Part shown: one piece after another, positions 26,377 through 35,288 of the stretch
Numbering within the stretch: the stretch's first letter is position 1
Layout of the letters: each line of letters starts with the position of its first letter
Notes under the pieces: model-generated
Databases searched by the model: none
What the model saw: only the letters and a program-made list of their open reading frames with translations
Told to the model about the DNA's origin: nothing
Assembly: GCF_019457635.1 (NCBI RefSeq)
Contig: NZ_CP080412.1
Location: 1,984,001-2,048,000, forward strand
From: Shewanella mangrovisoli
Lineage (GTDB): Bacteria; Pseudomonadota; Gammaproteobacteria; Enterobacterales; Shewanellaceae
Direction: 5' to 3'
Length of the DNA: 64,000 bases
Position numbers and translations under genes: made by a program

Positions 26377-27639
26377 TTATTTACGACTATCGCCGCCAAA
26401 ATAGTAGCTCACGCGCTCGCGAGGATTGAGGTACTCGTGTACTTTTTCAGGCAGTGCGGCGGGCGGCAGACAGCGGACTATCGTTATCCCTTCGACTTCA
26501 AGATCGACAATCGGCGCCTGATCTTTGGGCACCAGTGCATCATACACAAGGATTTTCGGGCAAAGTAGTTTTTGCAGATTGACCGACATCACCATGGCAT
26601 ATTGACCGCTCGACAACTCCACCACACTCCCTGGCGGATAAATGCCGAGCATTTTGATCATCTTGCCAATATATTCCTGATTTAATTTGGTTTTGTACTG
26701 CTTATATAAATAGCCCAAGGCGGCATAGGGCATACGCGCCTTACCTTGATTACTCGGATAACAAAGCGAGTCGTACTCGTTCACTACGGCCAATAGTTGG
26801 GAAATTTTATCCAGATCTGCTTCTTTTAAACCTTTTGGATAACCGGTACCATCGAGAAACTCATGGTGATTGGTAATGGGTGGCAAGGCGGCTTCTGGGA
26901 AGTTATCGGCCAGTTTAAGCAGTTCAATCCCCAGCAGCGGATGTTGCTTGATAAAATTCAGCTCTGGCGCCGACCATGGTGTGGTCTTTTTCAAAATTTG
27001 CGGTGGTACTTTAAGTTTGCCGACATCGTGAAACAACGCACTTAAACCGACCAATTCGATTTCGCTGCGATCCCATTCCATCTCCTTGGCGATGAGCATA
27101 GAGAGAATGGCTACGTTTAATGAGTGGTAATAGATGCTCTCATCCTGTTTAGCATCACTCATTAAATGCAGTACTAGGTTATCGGAGGTTAACAGTTGCT
27201 CGACAATGGTATGGACTAAATCCTTGGCATCATCCACGGCATTGAGTGGGCGATTGCGAAGCTTAGCAATAAGACTGCGCATCATAGCCACCGAGCGGGT
27301 AAAGTTTTGCTCGGTTTTATGGATATCGCGGCGCAGCTTTTTTTGCACTTCGATTTGCTCGGCCTTGTATTGATCCATGTCGTTTTTTAACACATTGATC
27401 TCGGCCGTCGGCGGCAATTTTATTGGATTAACGGCATCTGGATTTAAGGGGGTGGTTTCACTGCGCTCTAAATCGACAATCACGAATTCGATGCCCAGAT
27501 TTTTAATGAGCTCAATCTGCGCAGCTTGTTTGATGTGAAAGCTACTGAATAAAAAAGGGTGATCTTTCCAAGCCACGGGCAAACGCACAAAATTGCCGAC
27601 CTGTAATTGATGGACTGAAACTTTACAGCTTTTTTTCAT
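26377..27639 (-). CDS. HD-GYP domain protein, probable cyclic-di-GMP phosphodiesterase
   Basis: HD-GYP proteins hydrolyse the second messenger c-di-GMP and so influence biofilm formation and motility. The 420 residues start with a DUF3391-like N-terminal domain (KVSVHQLQVGNFVRLPVAW), followed by a helical linker and the HD-GYP domain from about residue 150. Metal-site residues are intact: YHSLN (His172), HDVGK (His204-Asp205), KQHP and TNHHE (His258-His259). The hallmark DGTGYP follows, with GYP at 266-268. No receiver or membrane domain is present, so the input signal is unknown. It is divergent from the oxygenase gene. Confidence 0.92.
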   Translation of the reverse strand: MKKSCKVSVHQLQVGNFVRLPVAWKDHPFLFSSFHIKQAAQIELIKNLGIEFVIVDLERSETTPLNPDAVNPIKLPPTAEINVLKNDMDQYKAEQIEVQKKLRRDIHKTEQNFTRSVAMMRSLIAKLRNRPLNAVDDAKDLVHTIVEQLLTSDNLVLHLMSDAKQDESIYYHSLNVAILSMLIAKEMEWDRSEIELVGLSALFHDVGKLKVPPQILKKTTPWSAPELNFIKQHPLLGIELLKLADNFPEAALPPITNHHEFLDGTGYPKGLKEADLDKISQLLAVVNEYDSLCYPSNQGKARMPYAALGYLYKQYKTKLNQEYIGKMIKMLGIYPPGSVVELSSGQYAMVMSVNLQKLLCPKILVYDALVPKDQAPIVDLEVEGITIVRCLPPAALPEKVHEYLNPRERVSYYFGGDSRK

Positions 27640-27755
27640 ATTCTTGTTATCGTGAAGCCAATGGGGTTATTTTATATCAATGATGCAGCTTTACAATTAC
27701 TTAACTAACGTGTCAGCATAGTAAGGGTAGAAAATAGCCGAAGCACTGAGCATAT

Positions 27756-28451
27756 ATGGACTTTATTGAAGTATACCCTAATGCGTTACCCGATGACCTA
27801 TGTGATCGTCTCATTCTTGCATTTGAACAACATGCCGGTGTGGTCGATGGTCAAACGGGTAATGGTGTCGACCTCGAAAAGAAGATCAGCCGCGATCTCA
27901 CCTTAGATAATTTTGCCGATTTACAACCCATCAAGAATGAACTGTTATCTTATACCCTAAAGGGCTCCACGGATTATTTTACTAAGTATTCTATGGCCTT
28001 AATGGGCGCGGTGGCGGTTTCGGTGAGTGACGAGCAAGGTCAAGCTGTAACCTTAACGCCGAATAATTTTGAGCGCCTCGGCAAGCCAAGAGCCGAAGCC
28101 TTAGTTAAATATTTATACCGCAGTGGCAGCATCAATGTGCAGAAATATCAGCAAAATAAAGGCGGATATCCCCACTGGCACTCGGAGCAATTTCCCCAGC
28201 TAAACCACAATGAGGCGCTGCACCGTGTCGTGCTGTATATGTTTTATTTGAACGATGTGGAAGAGGGCGGAGAAACCGAGTTTTATTACCAGCAGCGTAA
28301 GATTTCGCCAAAGAAAGGCACTATGGTGATTGCGCCCGCGGGCTTTACCCATTCCCATCGCGGCAATATGCCTATCAGTAACGATAAATATATTGCCACG
28401 TCATGGGTGATGTTTAACCGCGCCGAGCAGTTATACGCGGTATATGCATAA
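27756..28451 (+). CDS. 2-oxoglutarate-Fe(II) oxygenase, prolyl-4-hydroxylase-like
   Basis: It is a non-haem iron dioxygenase of the 2OG-FeII_Oxy_3 type. Its substrate is unknown, and a protein side chain is one possibility. The double-stranded beta-helix core is at about residues 125-220. The iron triad appears as His142-Ser-Glu144 (in YPHWHSEQ), with the distal His in FTHSHRG (His199 or His201) and the 2OG-binding basic residue Lys211 (NDKYIATSW). Glu in place of the usual Asp in the HxD motif is notable. The neighbours are a divergent HD-GYP gene and a convergent kinase gene, neither obviously linked. Confidence 0.85.
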   Translation: MDFIEVYPNALPDDLCDRLILAFEQHAGVVDGQTGNGVDLEKKISRDLTLDNFADLQPIKNELLSYTLKGSTDYFTKYSMALMGAVAVSVSDEQGQAVTLTPNNFERLGKPRAEALVKYLYRSGSINVQKYQQNKGGYPHWHSEQFPQLNHNEALHRVVLYMFYLNDVEEGGETEFYYQQRKISPKKGTMVIAPAGFTHSHRGNMPISNDKYIATSWVMFNRAEQLYAVYA

Positions 28452-28466
28452 AATCCTAGGACTTAT

Positions 28467-29816
28467 TTAGACGGGGATGTGAATGCGAAAGCGCGCGCCC
28501 TCTAAGTGGCTTTCTTCAATGCTGAGTTCGCCGCCATAACTGCTGACAATCTCATCACACACGGCTAAGCCAATGCCTTGGCCTGGAGATTGGGTGTCGG
28601 CTCTCACGCCCCGCTGAATGATTTTTTGGCGCAGCTTCTCTTCAACCCCTGGTCCGTCATCTTCGACGATTAATTCAAAATCACCTTGATCCGTATAACG
28701 GGCGCTGACCTGAACTTGGCTGATACACAAACGGAAGGCATTTTCCATCAGGTTGCCACATAGCTCCATCAAGTCGCCCTTATTGCCCGGAAACTGCAGG
28801 TTTGTGGGGATGTTAGCCTTAAATTGCACCTGTTTTTCGCGGTAAATCTTAAATAACATTTGCGCGAGTTGATCGACGAGCGGGGCGATAGTTGTGTGCT
28901 CTTGTTTCAAGCCTTGGCGCCCCAACATGGCACGTTTAAGTTGATATTTAACCAGTTGATCCATTTGGCTGATCTGCTCCATGATTTTTTCATTGGCAGA
29001 TTGTTTACTGAGACTCGTGTCATCGGTAATGGCGTGCACGGCGGCAAGACGGGTTTTTAGGCTGTGGGCCAGATCGTTCATCGCATTTTGATAGCGTTGC
29101 TGTTGCGCGCTTGATTGTTGTAAGAGTTGGTTAAGCGCTTGAGTGACCCCTTCAAGCTCAACAGGGTAACCCTCTGAAAGCGACTTCGTCTTACCTTGGT
29201 TAATCGATTGCAATTCATTTTGCATCCGTACCAACGGACGCATCCCCCAATAAGCCGCACTGACAAGCAGGATCAGCGCGAGGGCGAGCACCATGGCCAA
29301 ACGGATATAGGTGCGTTTACTGAATTTGCTGTATTCCTGCTCGAGTTTGGCGGCATCTTTCATCACCAGCAGGTTGTAGTGCACCCCCGCGATTTCGACC
29401 GCGAGTAAATACACGAAGTAACCTCTGTCATCGGCCATGGTCAGGTAGTAGGGCGGGGAGTCGTTGCGGATTTCGTTGAAACGCTCGCAAGTATCAAACA
29501 ATCCTCGGTCAACGGCGAGGGAAGATGTCCATACTTGCTTAAATTTTTCATCGCAGCTCGCCATCACATAGCGTTCTTGCTTGTTATTTTCCTCCAACCA
29601 AGCGCTAGTGTCGGGGATTAAGTCATGTTCCCTCAACTCGGCGGCGACTTGGGGGATCTCGGCGATCAGCTGCGCAGTTTCTTCGTTGTAGCTATTTTGC
29701 GCATGCAGAATATTGACCATCCATGCGAGGCCAAATCCGACTAAGGTGATGATTGATAATGAGGTGAGAAACATCCGCGTGAGCAGACGTTTCTTCATTT
29801 TGAGTCTTAATTGCAT
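28467..29816 (-). CDS. phoQ: PhoQ-like sensor histidine kinase
   Basis: This inner-membrane sensor kinase pairs with the regulator encoded just upstream. Of 449 residues, the first helix spans about 13-35, a periplasmic sensor domain about 36-170, and the second helix about 172-190. A HAMP segment and then the kinase follow. The phospho-accepting site is His251 in NDLAHSLKTRLAAV. The N box (GNLMENAF), DDGPGVEE and GQGIGLAV are all intact and strongly resemble E. coli PhoQ. The residue after SLKT is Arg, where PhoQ has Pro. The gene overlaps the regulator gene by 10 bases. The signal (Mg2+, cationic peptides or other) is inferred only from the family. Confidence 0.9.
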   Translation of the reverse strand: MQLRLKMKKRLLTRMFLTSLSIITLVGFGLAWMVNILHAQNSYNEETAQLIAEIPQVAAELREHDLIPDTSAWLEENNKQERYVMASCDEKFKQVWTSSLAVDRGLFDTCERFNEIRNDSPPYYLTMADDRGYFVYLLAVEIAGVHYNLLVMKDAAKLEQEYSKFSKRTYIRLAMVLALALILLVSAAYWGMRPLVRMQNELQSINQGKTKSLSEGYPVELEGVTQALNQLLQQSSAQQQRYQNAMNDLAHSLKTRLAAVHAITDDTSLSKQSANEKIMEQISQMDQLVKYQLKRAMLGRQGLKQEHTTIAPLVDQLAQMLFKIYREKQVQFKANIPTNLQFPGNKGDLMELCGNLMENAFRLCISQVQVSARYTDQGDFELIVEDDGPGVEEKLRQKIIQRGVRADTQSPGQGIGLAVCDEIVSSYGGELSIEESHLEGARFRIHIPV

Positions 29817-30481
29817 GGCAGATTGAATTTATAACCTTGGCCACGGATGGTCACAATCGGGTTGTCGATACCATCGCGGGTAAGTTTTTTACGTAGACGG
29901 CTCACCATGACCTCAATGGTGTTAGGATCGCCTTCTTTGTCGCCGTAAATCACATCCAGTAGCCGCTGTTTGGCGACGACTTCATGGCAATGGCGCATCA
30001 GATATTCCAAGATGAGGTATTCGAAAGCGGTGACTTCCATGACTTCATTCGCGAGGGTGACCTGTTTGGCGGCAAGATCCAGCTTTAACTCACCACTGGT
30101 AATAACGGGTTTAACAAAGCCTGCGCTGCGTCTGACTAAAGCGTCGAGTCTGGCGACTAACTCTTCTTTCTGGAAGGGTTTCACTAAATAGTCGTCGGCA
30201 CCCGCGTTGAGGCCTTCGACTTTATCTTGCCAGTTAACTCGGGCCGTGAGGATTAAGATAGGCGCCTTAACGCCTTCTTCACGTAATTGTTGTATAAGAC
30301 TAATGCCGTCTTGATCGGGTAAACCTAAATCAACGATAGCCACATCGATGGGATAGTTCGTCGCTTGGAAGAATCCTTCCTTGGCGGTGAGGGCGACTTG
30401 GACTTGGTTGCCCAAATCGCTTAACTGCACTTTTAGATGGTGGGATAAAATAAGATCATCTTCAACAACCAAAATTCTCAT
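29807..30481 (-). CDS. phoP: PhoP-like OmpR-family response regulator
   Basis: It is a DNA-binding response regulator that is phosphorylated by the adjacent kinase. Starting at ATG 30481 it has 224 residues (MRILVVEDDLILSHHL). An in-frame ATG nine bases upstream is too close to the ribosome site. The receiver domain has the acidic pocket VEDD, the phosphorylated Asp in VAIVDLGLPDQDG, and the conserved Lys in LVKPFQKEE. The C-terminal winged helix contains TAFEYLILEYLMRH and the recognition-helix region NTIEVMVSRLRKKL. It lies upstream of the kinase and is the first gene of a two-gene operon. Confidence 0.93.
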   Translation of the reverse strand: MRILVVEDDLILSHHLKVQLSDLGNQVQVALTAKEGFFQATNYPIDVAIVDLGLPDQDGISLIQQLREEGVKAPILILTARVNWQDKVEGLNAGADDYLVKPFQKEELVARLDALVRRSAGFVKPVITSGELKLDLAAKQVTLANEVMEVTAFEYLILEYLMRHCHEVVAKQRLLDVIYGDKEGDPNTIEVMVSRLRKKLTRDGIDNPIVTIRGQGYKFNLPCN

Positions 30482-30654
30482 AATTCTCATGCCTTAAAGT
30501 CGACTGGGCTCAGTGTACGCAAAATATACGCGGGAGCCAAATATTGTCTTATTTTAGCCAATGGCAACTTAACCTCGGCTGACCAAGCTAAAGCAGTGGC
30601 TAAAATAAGTACTAATTTATTGTCTTTAAAGCAATTTAGTGATGTTTCTGAACG

Positions 30655-31002
30655 CTAGAATGCCGTCTTGCTATAACGTGCTCTGTTGCGCCAAATTCCG
30701 TTCGCACTCCATACCGCGCCAAGACTAAAGAGCATCACGCCACCCATGATGATTGCCAGCCTTATCCAAGGCGCGTCGTGGGCGATACGCATTTGTACCG
30801 CATCGATTGCGGTTGTGCCCCAAACGATAACCACACTGATGAATAATATCGCTTGCAGTAGTCGAATGACGACAGGGTGTTTGATGAGTAAACCCATAGG
30901 CGCGAATGCAAATAGGCCAGTTAATATAAGCTGGTCATAGCGTAGAAAATGCGCGCTTAACAGCCAAAAGGCGACAATAATCCAGCTCACTCTCCACCAC
31001 AT
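30655..31002 (-). CDS. Small four-helix membrane protein of unknown function
   Basis: I do not recognise the family. The 115 residues are mostly hydrophobic, with about four membrane segments (about 4-18, 26-42, 48-65 and 82-103), short loops, and a basic C-terminal end (WRNRARYSKTAF). There is no cleavable signal and no catalytic motif. It sits between phoP and the symporter gene, in the same direction as phoP but 170 bases upstream of it. It could be the first gene of a longer transcript, but nothing shows this. Confidence 0.65.
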   Translation of the reverse strand: MWWRVSWIIVAFWLLSAHFLRYDQLILTGLFAFAPMGLLIKHPVVIRLLQAILFISVVIVWGTTAIDAVQMRIAHDAPWIRLAIIMGGVMLFSLGAVWSANGIWRNRARYSKTAF

Positions 31003-31101
31003 AGTTTTCCACTCTATCTTTCTATATTGACGAGGACTAATGTAATGGGTTTTAAAGAACTATTCTATTTGCTTGTTCACAAAATCAGGATAAGACAAAT
31101 A

Positions 31102-31128
31102 AAAAAGCCCAACTGAGTTGGGCTTTTT
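31102..31128. terminator. Bidirectional terminator
   Basis: A perfect 12-bp stem (31102-31113 with 31117-31128) has a TGA loop and A/T runs. It is 25 bases beyond the stop codon of the symporter gene on the minus strand. Confidence 0.9.
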
Positions 31129-31152
31129 AGTAGATGCAATTGAAAGTGAGGA

Positions 31153-32466
31153 TTATTCTACTTTATGCACTTGTTCATCGAAGTTACCGGCAACTTTACC
31201 GGCTTGGGTATTGTTGAATACGGTTTCGTTAAATTCGCCTTCGGATTTGGCAATCACCACAGTCGCGACGCAATCGCCTGTTACGTTAACCGCGGTGCGC
31301 ACCATATCCAGCAATCGGTCAACACCGATAATGAGGGCAATACCTTCAACGGGCAGACCAACTTGGTTAAGCACCATAGCTAACATGATCAAGCCTACGC
31401 CCGGAACCCCAGCAGTACCGATTGACGCTAAGGTCGCGGTGACAACAACGGCAGCATAATCGGTAATGGTTAACTCAATACCAAAGACTTGGGCGATAAA
31501 TACAGTAGCGACACCTTGCATAATCGCCGTGCCATCCATGTTAATGGTGGCACCTAATGGCAGGGTGAAAGAGGCAATTTTATTATCAACACCGAGTCTG
31601 TGCTCAGACGCCTCAATCGTAATCGGTAAGGTGGCGTTTGAGCTTGCGGTTGAAAAGGCAAACAACTGCACATCACGCATCTTACGAATAAAGATCAGCG
31701 GATTTAAGCCTGAGAATAACTTAAGCAGGGTCGGGTAGACGATAAAGGCGTGGATGAGTAACACCACCAACACGACAAAGAAATACTTGACCACACTTTC
31801 GAATGTTCCCAAACCTAGCGTTAAAGCCAGTTTTGCCATCAGTGCAAACACCCCGTAAGGCGCAAGCTGCATGATCAGCGTAACGACCCGCATGATCACT
31901 TCATTTAAATCTTCAAATAACGCAGCAACACGTTTCCCACGTTCGCCAATATGCGCAATCGCAAAGCCAAAAATCACCGCAAAGATAATAATCTGCAGCA
32001 TATTGCCTTCGCTCATGGCTTGCATCGGATTCGTTGGCACTATATTGATTAGGACGCTCGAAAGACTAGGCGCTTCTTTGGCTGTGTACTCCATTTTTTC
32101 GGAAGCGAGCGAAGCATTACCTGGATGAACTAATACCGCGCTGACAATGGCGAGAATTAAAGCAATCGCTGTTGTGAATAAATAAAAGGCTAATGTTTTG
32201 CCGCCTAAACGACCTAATTTTGAAGGTTCACTCAGTGAGCAAGTGCCACAAACTAATGAAATAAATACCAGTGGAACCACTAGCATTTTCAAACTTGAGA
32301 TAAAGATAGTGCCGATAACATGTAAGAAACCTTCAGTAATATAGTCTTTTACGATATCGCTTTCTGGAAAGACGTTGCGGAGTATGAGACCTAAAGCAAT
32401 ACCTGTTGCCATACCGAACAGAATTTTGCTTGTAAGGCCGAATTTCTTTTGTAATAAGGTTGCCAT
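31153..32466 (-). CDS. Dicarboxylate/amino acid:cation symporter (DAACS family)
   Basis: It is a Na+ or H+ coupled uptake transporter of the GltP/DctA/SLC1 type for glutamate, aspartate or C4-dicarboxylates. I chose ATG 32466 (MATLLQKKFGLTSKILFG, 437 residues), since AGGA lies seven bases upstream. An ATG 27 bases earlier is less likely. The family hallmarks are present: the Ser-rich re-entrant hairpin FSTASSNATLPITIEA, the NMDGTAIMQG motif in the unwound helix, and a second hairpin with SIGTAGVPG. Which substrate is used cannot be decided from these motifs. It is a single gene. Confidence 0.93.
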   Translation of the reverse strand: MATLLQKKFGLTSKILFGMATGIALGLILRNVFPESDIVKDYITEGFLHVIGTIFISSLKMLVVPLVFISLVCGTCSLSEPSKLGRLGGKTLAFYLFTTAIALILAIVSAVLVHPGNASLASEKMEYTAKEAPSLSSVLINIVPTNPMQAMSEGNMLQIIIFAVIFGFAIAHIGERGKRVAALFEDLNEVIMRVVTLIMQLAPYGVFALMAKLALTLGLGTFESVVKYFFVVLVVLLIHAFIVYPTLLKLFSGLNPLIFIRKMRDVQLFAFSTASSNATLPITIEASEHRLGVDNKIASFTLPLGATINMDGTAIMQGVATVFIAQVFGIELTITDYAAVVVTATLASIGTAGVPGVGLIMLAMVLNQVGLPVEGIALIIGVDRLLDMVRTAVNVTGDCVATVVIAKSEGEFNETVFNNTQAGKVAGNFDEQVHKVE

Positions 32467-32686
32467 GGGGATTCCTGTGTGTTTTTTATACATTCTAATA
32501 TTGGCGACGACAAGCCTAGCAAGAAAATGCAGAAGTTTAAATGAGTTCCGATGTTAAACTGACTGCAAAATATGAGAAATAAAATAAGAGAGTATTGGAA
32601 AAGTTAGGTGAAAATTGTGTAATGTTAGCCTATAAGTTAAAGGCGTCAATCTTAGTATTATCATCAGAGTAACAGGGAGCCTGACA

Positions 32687-35218
32687 ATGAAGTCAGCGTA
32701 TAAGGTTTTTCTCGCAGGATTATGTTCACTTTTCTTGGTCGCATGTGGCGGCGGAGGTAATATCTCCGACGATGGCACTGGCACCACTCCAACCCCCAGT
32801 GTTATTACTGTCACTATGGGGATTTCAAATACCAATATATCCGCGAATGCGCCTGCCACTGTTACAGCTAAGGTGGTCGATTCGAAGGTTGGAGCGTTAG
32901 CGGGTGAATTGGTCACTTTTAGTTTGAGTAATTCAAACATGGGGTCTTTTTTCCCTGCTGCGGCAACTGCATTAACAAATAGTGAAGGTGTTGCCTCTAT
33001 TATTTTAAATACGGCCACTATTGCAGGTGCTGGCACTGTTAGTGCAAAGATTGATAGTGGTGAATCCGGCAAAATAGGTTTTGTAATGGCGGGTGACGGC
33101 GGTCAAGCTGGTGGCGGAGCTCAAGTGACTCTAAAACTGACAGACTCTGCTGGTAACGCGATTGATAGTATTACATCGACGACCCCAGGTATTTTAACTG
33201 CCACTGTCACTGGATTATCCAAAGCGGCCATTGTTACTTTTGATACTACTATTGGCGATCTTCCTGTAAAAACAGCAATTACAGACGCGAATGGTAAAGC
33301 GAGCGTTAATTTGTACGCAGGGAGTACTCCTGGCGCAGGTACAGCCAAAGCATCACTAAACACTGGTGAATTTGGTGAACAAGTGTTTGTTGTGGGAGCG
33401 ACCAATGTCCTAATGGGCAGTGGTTCACCTTTTGTGTCAGGCAAAGCTGATGTGAGTGCTACGACCCTATCTGCTGGTGGCACTGCAACCGTTTCTATTC
33501 TGCTGCAAGACAGTGACGGTAATCCATTTACTGAGCCAGTCGATGTTAAATTCGCCTCGACTTGTTCTAATAAGGCATCCCCAGAAGCAGTACTTAGCAC
33601 TCCAGTCACCGCTGTTGGTGGACAGGCAACCAGTACCTATCTTGCGAAAGGCTGTGAAGGTGATGACAATATCACTGTTACTGCCGACGTAGGAGGCAAA
33701 AACTTATCAGCCACAGGTAAGATTAATGTATTACCTGCAAGTGTTGGAAGTATTGTTTTTGTTGATGCGACACCTGAAAATATTGGTATTAAAGGTACTG
33801 GAACCGTTGAATCTTCCACATTACGTTTTCGAGTGTTAAATACAAATGGTATTCCAGTAGCTAATAAGGTTGTAGATTTTAAACTTAATAATGATTCTGC
33901 AGGATTGAGTCTAACGCCTGCAACGGCGACATCTAACAATCAAGGTTATGTACAAACGGTTGTGAACTCTGGTACTGTGGCGACAACTGTTCGAGTGACA
34001 GCTACAACGCTTGGTACAGACGGTTCGACTATTTCCAGCCAATCCAATGTATTAGTGGTGTCAACGGGTAAGCCGGACCAAGACAGTTTTTCACTTTCTG
34101 CTTCAGTATTAAACGTTGAAGGTTGGAACTATGATGGTGCTAAAGTGACTGTCACTGCTCGTTTAGCCGATGCTTTTAACAACCCTGTACCTGATGGTAC
34201 CGCTGTGGTGTTTACCGCTGAGGGTGGTTCAATTGAAAGTTCATGCCAAACTAAAGATGGGGTTTGTTCTGTTGTTTGGACCAGCCAGCAACCTCGTCCA
34301 GTGGGAGTTGATGGGAATGGACCCTTCTTCGATAGTAGTGGTATACGAGTCAGTGAACCTACCGCTTTCTTAAAGCAAGAAGTGAATCTTGCTGGAGGAA
34401 GCTATAATGGCAACTATTACGGTCAACCCTATGGCGGACGCGTGACGATTACCGCTACTGCGATTGGTGAAGAGTCTTTCCCAGATCTGAACAGCAACAA
34501 CATTCTTGATACTGCTAGTGAATTTAACTTATTCGTGGGTAGTGCAACTAACTGCGGTCGTGACAATAGCGGTGACTGTTATGATTTAAGTGAAGCATAT
34601 GTTGATCATAACGAAGATGGTATTTATACCCCAAAATACATGACAGCAAGTACCACTGATACCTCTGGTGCACGTGAGACCTTTACGGACTTTATTGATC
34701 CAGTCAATCCAACAGGACAAGGTGAGTTCAACTTAGCAGATGGCGAGTATAGTGGTGTGCTTTGTGATGCTTCAGTTTCTGGCGTGAAATGTAGTCCGCA
34801 GGCATCAATCTCTGTACGACGTTCGCTGGTACTGGTTATGTCCAGTAGCGAAGCCTATGCAACGACGCTTGGAAACGTTGTGATCAATGATAATGTTGCT
34901 GGTAACAACCAAATTGATATTGGTATTAAAGGAACTGCATCTGTGATGTTTACTATTGCTGATATTAATAACCAGCAAATGCCTGCAGGTTCTGTGGTTA
35001 ACTTCAAAGCCTCAGGTGCTACAGTAACCAGTTCAACAAGTTATACTTGGCCAAGCACCAACTATAACGGTGGCAGACAGTTTGTTGTGAGCTTAAAAGG
35101 TGGCGATCAAGCGGATTCTGGTAACTTGATTGTGACAGTCACGACCCCGGGATTAAGTGATGTCGGACTCGAGGGGACAACCTCTGAAGTGTTGAACATT
35201 CCTATTGTCGTTAAGTAG
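32687..35218 (+). CDS. Large Ig-repeat (Big_1-like) lipoprotein
   Basis: The 843 residues begin with a lipoprotein signal peptide (MKSAYKVFLAGLCSLFLVAC), with the lipidated Cys at residue 20 and a GGGG spacer. The rest consists of repeated invasin-type Ig-like domains with the pattern AxxVTxxVxDxxGxPV...GxVTF and recurrent ATVTAKVVDS-like strands. In the C-terminal third an insert carries acidic, Asp/Asn-rich loops (DLNSNNILDTASEF and DHNEDGIYTP) that could bind calcium, as well as several Cys pairs. The role is unknown, with surface or periplasmic adhesion or scaffolding plausible. By eye it is more AT rich than its neighbours. It is a single gene with a strong terminator. Confidence 0.85.
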   Translation: MKSAYKVFLAGLCSLFLVACGGGGNISDDGTGTTPTPSVITVTMGISNTNISANAPATVTAKVVDSKVGALAGELVTFSLSNSNMGSFFPAAATALTNSEGVASIILNTATIAGAGTVSAKIDSGESGKIGFVMAGDGGQAGGGAQVTLKLTDSAGNAIDSITSTTPGILTATVTGLSKAAIVTFDTTIGDLPVKTAITDANGKASVNLYAGSTPGAGTAKASLNTGEFGEQVFVVGATNVLMGSGSPFVSGKADVSATTLSAGGTATVSILLQDSDGNPFTEPVDVKFASTCSNKASPEAVLSTPVTAVGGQATSTYLAKGCEGDDNITVTADVGGKNLSATGKINVLPASVGSIVFVDATPENIGIKGTGTVESSTLRFRVLNTNGIPVANKVVDFKLNNDSAGLSLTPATATSNNQGYVQTVVNSGTVATTVRVTATTLGTDGSTISSQSNVLVVSTGKPDQDSFSLSASVLNVEGWNYDGAKVTVTARLADAFNNPVPDGTAVVFTAEGGSIESSCQTKDGVCSVVWTSQQPRPVGVDGNGPFFDSSGIRVSEPTAFLKQEVNLAGGSYNGNYYGQPYGGRVTITATAIGEESFPDLNSNNILDTASEFNLFVGSATNCGRDNSGDCYDLSEAYVDHNEDGIYTPKYMTASTTDTSGARETFTDFIDPVNPTGQGEFNLADGEYSGVLCDASVSGVKCSPQASISVRRSLVLVMSSSEAYATTLGNVVINDNVAGNNQIDIGIKGTASVMFTIADINNQQMPAGSVVNFKASGATVTSSTSYTWPSTNYNGGRQFVVSLKGGDQADSGNLIVTVTTPGLSDVGLEGTTSEVLNIPIVVK

Positions 35219-35229
35219 GTTTCAACTTA

Positions 35230-35260
35230 AAAAATAAGGTGCCAATGGCACCTTATTTTT
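35230..35260. terminator. Bidirectional terminator after the Ig-repeat gene
   Basis: A perfect 14-bp stem (35230-35243 with 35247-35260) has an AAT loop and poly-A/poly-T ends. It also serves astB, which converges from the right. Confidence 0.92.
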
Positions 35261-35288
35261 TACCTTCAAATTTTACGCTCAAATCACA

